Assembly: GCA_963698715.1 (NCBI GenBank)
Contig: CAVORW010000002.1
Location: 558,001-622,000, forward strand
Direction: 5' to 3'
DNA from: CAWHJB01 sp963698715
Lineage (GTDB): Bacteria; Chloroflexota; Anaerolineae; Anaerolineales; UBA4823
DNA length: 64,000 nt
The notes beneath the pieces are model-generated. The model did no database searches. It saw only the letters and a program-made list of their open reading frames with translations, and was not told the origin of the DNA. Positions within the stretch are counted from its first letter, which is position 1. The number at the start of each line of letters is the position of its first letter. Both the position numbers and the translations under genes were made by a program. Positions 8,826-18,068 of the stretch are shown here, piece after piece.

Positions 8826-9227
8826 ATGACCACCCTCTTCACCATTGAGCTAACAATCAATATGCCCGACACCGGCCGGCATGCTCGGCAATTGCTCAAC
8901 TTGTACTTTGAAGACATGCCTGCCGATATCAACGAGACAGCTTACAATCTGTGCGATGCCAACGAAACTACACAGGCACGGAAGTTTGCTAAACTGACAA
9001 TGAAGCGCGCCGACGCATGGTCCAGCCAGGAGGGCAGCTTGAAGATTTTTGCGCTCCTGGCTGTCTCCGGCGAAGACTCCACCTTCATAAAGCAGGTTAT
9101 CTCCAAATACATGGACGGCTTTCCAGACTACCTGAAGAAGGCAAGTGGCGGGTATTTTGCCCCCGGCGGCTTCCCGCCCGACATCTCTTTACAGCCAACG
9201 GATTGGAACATGGAGTTGAGCCATTAA
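8826..9227 (+). CDS. Hypothetical protein
   Basis: A 133-residue soluble protein of mixed composition that I do not recognise. It has no signal peptide, membrane span or cysteine motif. An AAAAAAGGATG ribosome-binding region precedes the ATG at a reasonable distance. It ends 52 bases before the SET-domain gene on the same strand, so the two may be cotranscribed. The 180 bases upstream contain a short direct repeat (AAAACGGCTTTTCA twice near 8645-8673) but no clear promoter. Confidence 0.55.
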   Translation: MTTLFTIELTINMPDTGRHARQLLNLYFEDMPADINETAYNLCDANETTQARKFAKLTMKRADAWSSQEGSLKIFALLAVSGEDSTFIKQVISKYMDGFPDYLKKASGGYFAPGGFPPDISLQPTDWNMELSH

Positions 9228-9279
9228 CTCCGAGGTTAACAGCCTGTCCGGTTGATTCAGGCTGTCAAAAGAAATCCCA

Positions 9280-9798
9280 GTGGTAATATTTCTTAAAAAG
9301 TCGCCCATCAACGGCATCGGCGTTTTCGCGGCAGTTGATTTCCCTAAGGGCGCGCCAATTCTGAGGATTGATGATTCTCGCCTGGTCACATCTGATCACC
9401 CCCTGCTTTTGAGTGAGGGCGAGTACGAAGACCACTGCGATTATTTGGCCGGCGGCATAATCGTGCTGATGAAATCCCCAGAAAGGCATATCAACCATAG
9501 TTGTGCCCCAAACGCTTTCGTAAAAACCATCCTGGGAACTCGATATGTATTTGCACTTTCGGATATTGCCACCGGGGAAGAAATAACCTATGATTACTGC
9601 ATCAATGGCTTTGGAAGCACCCTTTGGGATTGTAGCTGTGGCCGTCGGCGCTGCAGGCGCGTGATCCATTCTGATTTCTTTCACTTGCCTCAGGAGTTGC
9701 AGATCGAATATTTGCCCCTGCTCGACTTCTGGTACCTTGATGAATTCAAGGCCAAAGTGGAGCAGCTTCTGAAATCACTTAATATCCCGCCAACATAA
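9280..9798 (+). CDS. SET-domain protein (putative lysine methyltransferase)
   Basis: A 172-residue protein made almost entirely of a SET domain. GIGVFAA near residue 12 and HINHSCAPNA near residue 72 form the S-adenosylmethionine site, GEEITYDY near residue 100 supplies the conserved catalytic Tyr, and the post-SET CSCGRRRCR would bind zinc. The family methylates protein lysines; bacterial targets are mostly unknown. Start is a GTG at 9280, which keeps the N-terminal beta strand; no in-frame ATG is better placed. Bacterial SET proteins are sporadic and often acquired by transfer. Confidence 0.82.
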   Translation: MVIFLKKSPINGIGVFAAVDFPKGAPILRIDDSRLVTSDHPLLLSEGEYEDHCDYLAGGIIVLMKSPERHINHSCAPNAFVKTILGTRYVFALSDIATGEEITYDYCINGFGSTLWDCSCGRRRCRRVIHSDFFHLPQELQIEYLPLLDFWYLDEFKAKVEQLLKSLNIPPT

Positions 9799-9832
9799 AA
9801 GTATATGGGATCCCAAATGCCCAAGGTTGGAT

Positions 9833-9930
9833 TAAGAGCCTATCCGAAAAGTGGTAGATGTGGTTGTTGTTGCGTGCACAGCACGCAACAACAACCACAT
9901 ATCTTCCGACTTTTAGGATCGATAGTTATA
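9833..9930. repeat. Palindromic repeat with 20-bp perfect hairpin core (MITE-like)
   Basis: A 20-bp arm at 9858-9877 (ATGTGGTTG...) is exactly complementary to 9881-9900, with only ACA between. Outside the core the symmetry continues imperfectly: CCTATCCGAAAAGTGG on the left against the reverse of CCGACTTTTAGGATCG on the right. The left 34 bases recur, with changes, at 42844-42878 (minus) and 55864-55894. The structure suggests a small terminal-inverted-repeat element or insertion-sequence remnant. There is no T-run to make it a standard terminator. Confidence 0.65.
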
Positions 9931-9959
9931 GACTGGCGCCGGTGAGGAGGGCGAAACTT

Positions 9960-11240
9960 ATGGCAAAGAAGAATTTAGGCAATTTCTCGATCATTGCAAT
10001 AGTCGCTCTCAACCTGGTTTTTTGGCTGGTCTTCCCGCCGGCAAACGACGGGCGCCCGGCCTTTGTGAATCGCTATATCGGCGAGATGTTCAGCACCAGC
10101 GGCATGCTTCTGATGGCCTGCGGGATCATCCTCTCCACCCGTGCCCGCCTGCTGGAGCCTTTCTTTGGCGGGCTCGACAAAATGTACCTGACACATAAGA
10201 ATGTAGCCATCTACGCCCTGCTCCTGATCCTGGCCCATTTTTTCATCATGTCGACCAATCCGGAGGTGCAAACCAACATCACCATAGGCAAGCTGGCGCT
10301 GATCGGGCTGCTGCTCTCGGCAGGCCTGGCCCTTGCGCCCCGCTTCCCATTTTGGGGGCGCATGATCCGCCTGCCATATCACGTCTGGCGCCAGATCCAC
10401 CGTGTCACAGGCCTGTTTTTCCTGCTGGGCATCTACCACTTTATCGGCATGGATATTCCGCTCATCAAAAATACACCCGTGATACGAGCGTACGTAATCC
10501 CTATTTTGTTCTTTGGAGCGGGTGTGTACGTTTACAAAGAGCTGCTCCAGAGCCACGTGAAGAGGACCTTCCGCTACAAGGTCGCGCAGGTTGAGCAGCT
10601 GCATGGCTCGGTGGTCGAAGTATCCTTGCTGCCTGAGCAGCGCAGGATGCCCTTCCTTGCCGGGCAGTTCCTGTTCATCGGCTTTCCCGCTGAAAAAAGC
10701 CTCAAGGAGATGCATCCGTTTACCATCAGCAGCTCTCCGGATATGGAACAGCTCAAGCTGACGATCAAATCTTCGGGCGATTTTACTCATGACCTGCACA
10801 GAAGCCTCCAGGCAGGCGCGATAGCCAGGATCGACGGCAGCTACGGCAAGTTCGATTACAAGACCGGCGGGAGGCAGCAGGTCTGGATCGCGGGCGGGAT
10901 TGGCGTGACTCCTTTTTTGAGCTGGGTGCGCGATTTCGGCGCCAACCTGGATTTCGAAATTGATTTTTTCTACAGCGTCCGATCTCCGGATGAGGCCTTG
11001 TTCCTGGGCGAGTTCCAGGCGGCTGATGCACAGCACCCAGGCTTTCACTTTCACCCGGTTATTTCCACCCAGGATGGGCGTCTGGATGCGACGAAAATTG
11101 AGGCAGCCAGTGGATCCGTAGCGGGCAAGGACGTCTATATTTGCGGCCCTGTCGCCCTGACCGAAGCGATGATGAGCCAGCTCACCTCCATTAGGGTGCG
11201 ACAAGCCAATATCCATTTTGAAGAATTTAATTTCCGCTAA
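9960..11240 (+). CDS. Ferric-reductase-like membrane flavoprotein
   Basis: About 426 residues from the ATG at 9960, which has a strong GGTGAGGAGGG site before it. Residues 10-205 hold about six membrane spans with spaced histidines (LTHKNVAIYALLLILAHF and HRVTGLFFLLGIYHF) typical of di-haem ferric reductase transmembrane domains. Residues 210-426 form a ferredoxin-NADP reductase-type module: an FAD-binding HPFTISSSP and an NAD-binding GGIGVTPFLSW, ending in CGP and a C-terminal aromatic Phe. It would move electrons from NAD(P)H across the membrane to iron or another acceptor. It sits alone, following the palindromic repeat. Confidence 0.85.
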   Translation: MAKKNLGNFSIIAIVALNLVFWLVFPPANDGRPAFVNRYIGEMFSTSGMLLMACGIILSTRARLLEPFFGGLDKMYLTHKNVAIYALLLILAHFFIMSTNPEVQTNITIGKLALIGLLLSAGLALAPRFPFWGRMIRLPYHVWRQIHRVTGLFFLLGIYHFIGMDIPLIKNTPVIRAYVIPILFFGAGVYVYKELLQSHVKRTFRYKVAQVEQLHGSVVEVSLLPEQRRMPFLAGQFLFIGFPAEKSLKEMHPFTISSSPDMEQLKLTIKSSGDFTHDLHRSLQAGAIARIDGSYGKFDYKTGGRQQVWIAGGIGVTPFLSWVRDFGANLDFEIDFFYSVRSPDEALFLGEFQAADAQHPGFHFHPVISTQDGRLDATKIEAASGSVAGKDVYICGPVALTEAMMSQLTSIRVRQANIHFEEFNFR

Positions 11241-11509
11241 ACCTGGTTCCTGCCTGTATCCACGCTGGGGGCGATACGTTGTGATGATGGGTGCGCTGGG
11301 TTCGAGCGCCCTCAGATCCATTTGAGAGTACTTTAGGCCACCTCCTTTCTATCCCATTTGTTATGTTCTTAGATTGTCAATATACTATTCTGATAGGCCC
11401 ACTATGGTTTAAGTGTGGTATTTTAGGCGTTAAGTCAATCGGTGTGCAACTCTCTAATCTACTCGCTTCGGACACCTTGCCAAAAGAATTCTATTGAGGC
11501 CAAACGATC

Positions 11510-13678
11510 ATGGAATTGCTTGCGAATCCACTTTCACTGCCAATCAGGTTAGGCCGCCAGCTCAAATCAATTGTGTTAGCTATTGGACACTGTGAATGGA
11601 CCGAAGAAAAACTGCAAACGACCTCCAAGGGCCGTCTTCGCCTCAAGCTGTTTCTGGTGAGCTTTTTGATTTTGTTTTTTGAACTGGGGTGTATTCGCTG
11701 GGTGCCTGCCCACGTGCGATACCTGAGCTATTTCATGAATTTTGTACTGCTGGCGGTATTTCTAGGGATGGGGGTGGGTATCCTGGCTGGCCAGCGCCTC
11801 AAGCTTTGGCTGCCGCCATTCCCGTTGATGTGGTTTCTGCTGACCTTACTTGTAGCAGGCAACAGTTTCGAGCTTAAAATTCCATCCACTCAGGTGCTTT
11901 ATTACGGTTCATCAGAAGGGGTTATCAAGGTCGGACAATTTATCGTTCTGCCGCTGATTTTTACGGTTGTGGCGGTCACGATCATGCCGCTGGGCCGCTC
12001 TCTGGGTCGCTTGTTGACCAGCCTCCCACGGCTGCAAGCTTATCTGTTCGATATTTTGGGGAGCTTGACGGGTATCGCCGCTTTTTTTGTAATGTCATAT
12101 TTTTCTCTATCGCCGCTGGTCTGGTTTGGGTTAGCTGCCTTGATCTACTTATTGTTGCAATCGCCAAAAGAATTCGCCATCAACGCTCCGCTGCTGTTAG
12201 GCACACTGTATGTGGTCAATCTTATGGGTCTAAACAGCCAGTGGTCTCCCTATTATAAAATCCAAACCTATCCCAACCAGCATGGCGGCTACGTGATCAA
12301 TGTGAATAATACTGGCCATCAGGAAACCATGCCGCTTGAAAACAAGGAGAATTTTTATTTCCGAGTATACGATCTGTTCCCTGAAGGTCAATTTGAACAG
12401 GTGCTCATCTTAGGCGCAGGCACTGGTTCTGACGCCAGTATTGCGTTGGCGGAAGGGGCGCAGAGGGTTGATGCAGTTGAGATTGATCCTCTGATCTACC
12501 AATTGGGCCGGACGCTTAACCCAGACCGCCCATACGATGATCCCCGCGTCAATGTGGTCATTGACGATGGGCGTTCTTTTCTTGAGAAGTCCAGTGATCG
12601 CTATGATCTGATCGTTTATGCTTTACCCGATTCGCTCACACTGACCTCCAGCTTCGCCAATTTGCGCCTGGAGAGCTACTTACTCACAGTAGAGGCGTTG
12701 CAAGCGGCGCGCGATCGCCTGGCACAGGATGGGGTACTGGTCCTTTATAACTATTACCGTGAGGAATGGCTGATTCACAAGCTGGCTGGCATGATGGAGA
12801 CTGTTTTTGACGAGTCGCCTCACGTGACAACCTATGGCGCCTGGGGTAAGGCGGCAGTCTTGATCGGCGCCAGTGATCTAAGCAGGATTAATCCGAGTCT
12901 TGATTCGCCGTACCAGTCTATGGCGGATACGGGTATGGAAGTTGCCAGTCGAGGTTACCATCTGCCTGTTCTTGGAACCGGACGTCTATCGATGGGCCAG
13001 CCATTTGCGCAAGCAGTTGATGATTGGCCATTTATTTACCTCCCGCAGCGCCGTTTACCCGCGATATATATCTATGCTGGCTTGATCGTACTATTGGTTT
13101 CCGCCATCTTGCTGTTTTTAATCCAGCGAGGCAAGAAAACAGTGCGGATGGACTGGCACTTTTTCTTCCTGGGTGTGGCTTTTATGCTGCTCGAGACCCG
13201 CAGCATAGTGACATTTGCCCTGCTGTTTGGCAGTACCTGGGTAGTCAACTCGCTAGTCTTCTTCGCAGTTCTGTTTAGTGTCTTTCTGGCTATTGTGCTA
13301 AATATGCGCTATCGAGTAAACCGTCCATGGATACTCTATACAGCGTTGGTTGTCACTATATTGTTGAACTACCTGGTGCCCTTACGGCAATTCTTGAGCA
13401 TTGAAAACTTGCCATTAAGATACATCCTTGTCAGCCTGATGGCCTTTGTGCCCATTTTTCTGGCCAATGTGGTTTTCAGCCATTCTTTTAAGGATAGCGA
13501 GGCGGCTGACAATGCTTTCGCCTCAAACTTACTCGGGGCTATGATGGGAGGACTCCTGGAGTATCTGGCTCTGCAGACTGGCTATGCTGCTCTGTTGCTA
13601 ATCGCCTTGGCAGCATACCTGTTGGCTTTTGCCGCGCTGCGAAATTTCAGATCCCTGCGGCTCTCACTGCGCCTCTAG
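11510..13678 (+). CDS. Membrane protein with spermidine-synthase-like domain
   Basis: A 722-residue protein. Residues 45-245 contain about six membrane spans. Residues 255-470 form a Rossmann methyltransferase-type domain of the polyamine synthase family (LILGAGTGSDASIAL, VDAVEIDPLIY, VIDDGRSFL, YDLIVYALPDS). Residues 510-720 contain a second set of membrane spans. Such membrane-fused spermidine-synthase-like proteins are common in environmental bacteria, and their reaction is not established, so polyamine synthesis should not be assumed. The 269 bases before it hold no gene; the start is the first ATG with a GGCCAAACGATC leader and has a weak ribosome-binding site, so a later start is possible. 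Confidence 0.75.
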   Translation: MELLANPLSLPIRLGRQLKSIVLAIGHCEWTEEKLQTTSKGRLRLKLFLVSFLILFFELGCIRWVPAHVRYLSYFMNFVLLAVFLGMGVGILAGQRLKLWLPPFPLMWFLLTLLVAGNSFELKIPSTQVLYYGSSEGVIKVGQFIVLPLIFTVVAVTIMPLGRSLGRLLTSLPRLQAYLFDILGSLTGIAAFFVMSYFSLSPLVWFGLAALIYLLLQSPKEFAINAPLLLGTLYVVNLMGLNSQWSPYYKIQTYPNQHGGYVINVNNTGHQETMPLENKENFYFRVYDLFPEGQFEQVLILGAGTGSDASIALAEGAQRVDAVEIDPLIYQLGRTLNPDRPYDDPRVNVVIDDGRSFLEKSSDRYDLIVYALPDSLTLTSSFANLRLESYLLTVEALQAARDRLAQDGVLVLYNYYREEWLIHKLAGMMETVFDESPHVTTYGAWGKAAVLIGASDLSRINPSLDSPYQSMADTGMEVASRGYHLPVLGTGRLSMGQPFAQAVDDWPFIYLPQRRLPAIYIYAGLIVLLVSAILLFLIQRGKKTVRMDWHFFFLGVAFMLLETRSIVTFALLFGSTWVVNSLVFFAVLFSVFLAIVLNMRYRVNRPWILYTALVVTILLNYLVPLRQFLSIENLPLRYILVSLMAFVPIFLANVVFSHSFKDSEAADNAFASNLLGAMMGGLLEYLALQTGYAALLLIALAAYLLAFAALRNFRSLRLSLRL

Positions 13679-13921
13679 GGCAAGCTGCAAATTCGTAACT
13701 GCTTGTTCGCAAGTTCGTAACCTGCCGAGCCAATTGATTTTCTAAACTGGTCAGGCTCATTGGCTGAGGGGGCTAGAGGTAACTATGTTGGAGATCCCGA
13801 ATTCTGAGAGTGAGCAAAAAGATTCTCAAAGAGCGATCATGGACATAGTCCACCCGGAGGAATGAAATCTCGCCTTACTTTCAAGGCAGCCCTATATAAA
13901 TTAGGCGCTGGGTGAAAATCG

Positions 13922-15115
13922 ATGATAGAACCACCTGATAAAACATATAAATCCGACAACTATAACCAAAAGCTATTCATCGTCTGGATAATCCTGCTAA
14001 CAGCTTGGGTGATAATGACCTTCGTGCCTCCAGTTTTGAATGGCAGAACAGGGCGACTGCTCTCTGACCCTTACGATCGGGGCACTTATTTCCAAAGGGG
14101 GATATGGTTGATTGAAGGGACTCCTATGATCAGCGAGTACCCTCAGATACCGACATTGCTGTTTGGCGTCAATCATCTGGTAACGGCGTGGATTCCTGCA
14201 AATATGCAGGTTGCAGTATATAGTGCATTGTTTTCACTTGAAATGTTCTTGGTTGTATTTATATTTTTTAAAGTTTTATTAGAGATATTACCACCCGGCC
14301 TGAGTAATTACGCCTTTCTGCTGCTGTTACCTCCAACTTTGTATTTCACATATAACCGTTTTGATATTCTGCCAGCCTTTTTATGCTTAATAGCCTATAG
14401 TGCTGCAGCCAGGAGACGCTGGATACTGGCTGCTATTATTCTGGCATTGGCCACATTCACAAAGTGGTATCCTATCTTGCTGTTCCCAGGCTTTTTTATA
14501 TATGCAACCAAACTCGAATCAAAGTTTCAATGGAAAATGATTATAGGTTTCATTCTGACAAGTGTGGTGATCGTGCTATTATCTTACTTGCAGGGTGGTC
14601 TTAACTCTCTCCTGGCGCCATATCAATTTCATCTGGCCCGGGACATGGAATATATCGCCCTACCAGTATTATTGGAAAACCTCGCCAGGGGCTTAACGGG
14701 TACGCAGATAAACCTACCCTATTTCTTCCTGCTCTTTTTTGTCATACAAGTGTCTGGCCCAATCCTGGTTCTTTTTATTAAACTCGATTCCTTAGATGCA
14801 CTGGTTCATTATTGTATTGTTGTGACCGGTCTGTTTGTGCTTTTCTCAAGAATCTGGTCGCCACAATGGTTTTTGTGGTTATTACCTTTCTTGATCATTT
14901 CGGCAAAAGACATCAAAACTGCTGGGCTGATCACTGCATATAACATTGTCACTTATCTTAGTTTCCCAGTTATTTTTGATTATTATGGGAGTTCCAGCTT
15001 TCAATTACAAATGGCAGGTCTCTTGACATATTTGATTCTGTTTACACTCATCCTTCTCTCGTTGAAGAATATAAAACTTTCCAGATCTTCAGGAATTTCC
15101 GGGGTGGATCTATGA
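13922..15115 (+). CDS. GT87-like multispanning membrane glycosyltransferase
   Basis: A 397-residue hydrophobic protein with about ten membrane spans. The pattern TYNRFDILPAFLCLIAYSAAARRRW followed by LALATFTKWYPILLFPGF matches the GT87/DUF2029 mannosyltransferase family (GT-C fold), whose members use polyprenyl-phosphate mannose. The acidic residue in YNRFD would be the functional one. The gene stands alone between a membrane methyltransferase-like protein and a long hairpin. AT content is higher than in neighbouring genes, as is usual for very hydrophobic proteins. Family moderately sure; acceptor unknown. Confidence 0.65.
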   Translation: MIEPPDKTYKSDNYNQKLFIVWIILLTAWVIMTFVPPVLNGRTGRLLSDPYDRGTYFQRGIWLIEGTPMISEYPQIPTLLFGVNHLVTAWIPANMQVAVYSALFSLEMFLVVFIFFKVLLEILPPGLSNYAFLLLLPPTLYFTYNRFDILPAFLCLIAYSAAARRRWILAAIILALATFTKWYPILLFPGFFIYATKLESKFQWKMIIGFILTSVVIVLLSYLQGGLNSLLAPYQFHLARDMEYIALPVLLENLARGLTGTQINLPYFFLLFFVIQVSGPILVLFIKLDSLDALVHYCIVVTGLFVLFSRIWSPQWFLWLLPFLIISAKDIKTAGLITAYNIVTYLSFPVIFDYYGSSSFQLQMAGLLTYLILFTLILLSLKNIKLSRSSGISGVDL

Positions 15116-15206
15116 TCATAATAAATAATAGAGAGACCCGGATGAACTGGATGGCGGCAGTCACGAGACCTTAGAACCACGGCCGGAATTTCAGCATGTG
15201 CAGATG

Positions 15207-15250
15207 TGGTGGGGAGAGTTTTAGACATTGGTCCAAAACTCTCCCCACCA
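15207..15250. terminator. Long perfect hairpin (16-bp arms), possible terminator
   Basis: TGGTGGGGAGAGTTTT at 15207-15222 is exactly complementary to 15235-15250 with a 12-base loop. It follows the GT87-like gene and precedes the deacetylase gene on the same strand. No T-run follows, so it would act as a Rho-independent stop only weakly; an RNA-stabilising or repeat-element role is also possible. Confidence 0.5.
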
Positions 15251-15427
15251 TAAATTGTATGAATGGAAATCGATAATATTCATGTATACTATCCAATAGA
15301 TATTGCCCGAATCACATCCCGCAACTTTCCTGACCAACAGGGACCTGGTATTCGGTTTTTCTTGTTCTTCATGCGCTCACTCTCCGTTCGTAATTTTAAC
15401 CATCCTGAGCTGGAGGTGAAATCGTCG

Positions 15428-16346
15428 GTGCAGCCAAACCCCATTCTTAAGAAACTCGGTTTTACACAGCAGGACCGGCTGGCAATCATCCACGCCGATG
15501 ACCTGGGCATGTGTCACGCCTCCCTTGTGGCAGGGGCAGAGCTGTTTGAGTACGGCCTGGTCTCATCCGGAGCAGTTATGGTGCCTTGCCCATGGTTCCC
15601 AGCCGTGGCTGATTATGCCCGTAGCCACCCGAAAGCTGACCTGGGCATCCACCTGACCCTGAATAGTGAGTGGCAGAACTACCGCTGGGGGCCGCTGTCC
15701 AGTCGCGACCCACAATCCGGCTTGCTGGATGAGCAAGGCTATTTCCATCGCCAGGCGCACCAAACCCAGGAGCTGGCCGACCCTCAGGCCGTTCAGATTG
15801 AAATGGCGGCCCAAATGGAGCGTGCCCTGGCAGCCGGCATCCGCCCAACGCACGCTGATACCCATATGGGCACAGTTGCTCATCCCAAGTTTATGCTGGG
15901 GTACATTCAGCTGGCCCTACAATATGGGGTGCCCGCGATGATGTTGCGGCTGGATGAAGAGTGGCTGGCGGGCCATAAACCGCAGCCACGCTGGGGCAGC
16001 CTTGGATGAGACGGCAATTGCTGCCGCGGTTCAGATGGTCCACCAGCTGGAGGAGATGGGGGTGCCCCTGCTGGATCGAATCGCTGATCTGCCTCTAGAT
16101 GCAGACCCTGATAGCCGCCTGGCTCAGGCAAGGCAGGCGCTGGCAGAATTGCCGCCTGGGGTGACCCATTTCATCATCCACCCAGCGCAAGATACCCCCG
16201 AGCTGCGGGCCATTACCCCCGACTGGGCCTGCCGGGTAGCGGATTATGCTACCTTCTTGAGCGCGGAAATGGCCCGGGCAATCCACCAGAGCGGGGTGCA
16301 GGTGCTCGGTTATCGCGCGTTGCAAGACCTGATGCCTGGCAGGTAA
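15428..16346 (+). pseudogene. YdjC/ChbG-family carbohydrate deacetylase, frameshifted
   Basis: Two frames together encode one YdjC-type deacetylase, a family that removes acetyl groups from chitooligosaccharides and similar sugars. The first part has IIHADDLGMCHAS (metal-binding Asp), GIHLTLNSEW and THADTHMGT; the second, shifted by one base near 15985-16005, continues with MGVPLLDRIADL, THFIIHPAQDTPELRAI and LGYRALQD. One extra base (or two missing) explains the change. The GTG at 15428 is the likely start because GGAGGTGA sits eight bases ahead; earlier ATG codons lack such a site. The gene lies 74 bases before a sugar transporter gene. Real mutation and assembly error are both possible. 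Confidence 0.8.
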
Positions 16347-16420
16347 GCCCGACCGGAGTACAGCTGTTCAATCTTTGCTGATTAATTGCAATTTGCTAAC
16401 CTATGTACATGGAGGTTGTC

Positions 16421-17827
16421 ATGGCAGTTCAGGCTCCTGGCACTGGCCCGATCAAGCTGTCATTTGGCACAAAAGTTGTCTGGGGGGTGGCAGCCTTAGG
16501 GACTTCGACGATCTCGGGCACGTTCGGGGCGCTCCAGCCGATTTTTTACCAGGATTATCTGGGCCTGGAAGCGCGCTGGATCGGTATCGCAGCCACGATT
16601 TATGCCATCTGGAACGCCGTAAACGATCCCCTGTTTGGCTATCTCACCGACAGTACGCGCTCTAAGCGAGGTCGGCGCATCCCCTACATGCGTTTCACAG
16701 CGCCTTTTCTGGCTCTGACATTCATCCTTGTCTGGTTTGCACCGCCGCAAGCCAGCCAGCAGGCGTTGTTCTGGTGGATGCTGGTCAGCATGCTGCTGTA
16801 CGACACAGCTTATACGATCATCGGCCTGGTGTATTCTGCCCTGCTGCCGGAATTAAGCGAGTCGGATGCCGAACGGAATGGGTTGCAAATCTCGTCATCC
16901 CTGTTTGGACTGCTGGGCACTTTGCTCGGCTTCTTAATCCCTGACCTGGTCCGCCCTAAGGCAGCCGGGACCTCGCTGCTACCGCTGCAAACAGCCATGA
17001 TAGTGGTGGCCATCGCCTGCGCATTGCTGATCATCGTCACGACTCTGAAAGTTAAGGAACGGCCCGAATTTACTCAGGTGGATAAGCCGATTAAGCTAGG
17101 CGAGGCCCTGCGACTGACGTTTTCAAGCAAATCTTTCCTGATCCTGGTATCGGCCAATTTTATGTCAATCCTGATGCAGGCCTTACTGCTTGGCTCCATT
17201 TTTTACCTGGCAGACTATGTGCTCAAGGTTAGCAATGTGATGCTGGTGCTGGCGGCCTTGTTTATCCCGCTGATTATCGGGGTGCCGCTCACTACCCTGA
17301 TCAGGGCTCGATTGGGGGTGGTGCGCGCCCAGCAGGTCCTTCTGGTGATTGCTGGAATTGGGCTGACCGCGATTACGTTCGTACCTAACTCTTTGATTCT
17401 CGCCTGCATTGCTCTGGCAGGATTTGGGCTTTCTGGTCCGCAGACCCTGAGCAACGTGTTGTTCGCTCAGGTCGCGGATGAGGATGAGCTGCGTTCCGGT
17501 GTGCGGCGTGAAGGGGCATTCTTTGGGGTCAATGCCCTGATCACCAAGCCAGCCCAATCCGTTGCGCTGGTATTGATTGCCCAGCTTTTGCTGGCATCGG
17601 ATTTCGTGACCCGCGAATCTAATCTGGGCGTGATCTTCCTGGACCAACCTGCCAGTGCGATCCTGGGGATCAAATCACTTGTGGGCCTGATCCCGGGAAT
17701 CGCTATGTTGTTGGGTGCTCTGATCCTGACCCGGTATCCCTTAAAGGGTGAATACCTTGAAAAAGTCCAAACTCAGGTTTTAGAGATGCATGCTCGCAAG
17801 CGCGCCCAGCTCGACCAATCCAGATGA
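16421..17827 (+). CDS. MFS transporter of the glycoside-pentoside-hexuronide (MelB-like) type
   Basis: About 468 residues with twelve predicted membrane spans. The N-terminal NAVNDPLFGYLTDSTRSKRGRRIPY is characteristic of the GPH cation:sugar symporters: NDP in helix 2 and the charged loop RSKRGRR. The ATG at 16421 is preceded by GGAGG, better than the upstream in-frame ATG at 16403. It follows the deacetylase gene, suggesting import of an amino-sugar or oligosaccharide handled by that enzyme. The large cytoplasmic loop near the middle has VKERPEF, also typical. Substrate not determined. Confidence 0.85.
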   Translation: MAVQAPGTGPIKLSFGTKVVWGVAALGTSTISGTFGALQPIFYQDYLGLEARWIGIAATIYAIWNAVNDPLFGYLTDSTRSKRGRRIPYMRFTAPFLALTFILVWFAPPQASQQALFWWMLVSMLLYDTAYTIIGLVYSALLPELSESDAERNGLQISSSLFGLLGTLLGFLIPDLVRPKAAGTSLLPLQTAMIVVAIACALLIIVTTLKVKERPEFTQVDKPIKLGEALRLTFSSKSFLILVSANFMSILMQALLLGSIFYLADYVLKVSNVMLVLAALFIPLIIGVPLTTLIRARLGVVRAQQVLLVIAGIGLTAITFVPNSLILACIALAGFGLSGPQTLSNVLFAQVADEDELRSGVRREGAFFGVNALITKPAQSVALVLIAQLLLASDFVTRESNLGVIFLDQPASAILGIKSLVGLIPGIAMLLGALILTRYPLKGEYLEKVQTQVLEMHARKRAQLDQSR

Positions 17828-17836
17828 CAATCGTTT

Positions 17837-17884
17837 TTGGTGGGTTAATTATTTGAGTGTACGCGCACATAATTAACCCCCAAA
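17837..17884. terminator. Hairpin downstream of the MFS gene
   Basis: TTGGTGGGTTAATTAT (17837-17852) pairs with 17869-17884 with one mismatch; the loop is 16 bases. It sits ten bases after the transporter stop codon, so it probably ends that transcript. No strong T-run follows. The remaining bases up to 18068 are AT-rich and hold nothing else recognisable. Confidence 0.5.
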
Positions 17885-18068
17885 TCTATGATTAAACCTA
17901 AAGAGATTGTTAGCAAGTTCTCCGTTCAAAAATAAGGTTTATCAACTATAATTTATTAAGTGATTGTGGTTGTCAAAAGCTATGAGCCTTGCAAGCGGTT
18001 TATCGCTTCTGGCCTGACTTTGTAGTGAAGTTTTAAGCTAGCTCTTCACCTGGTAGGGAGGTGAAACC

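Noticed and set aside
9975..11321. A 448-codon open frame on the minus strand
   Set aside because: It is the mirror of the ferric-reductase-like gene, which has clear domains and a ribosome-binding site; the antisense protein has no recognisable features.
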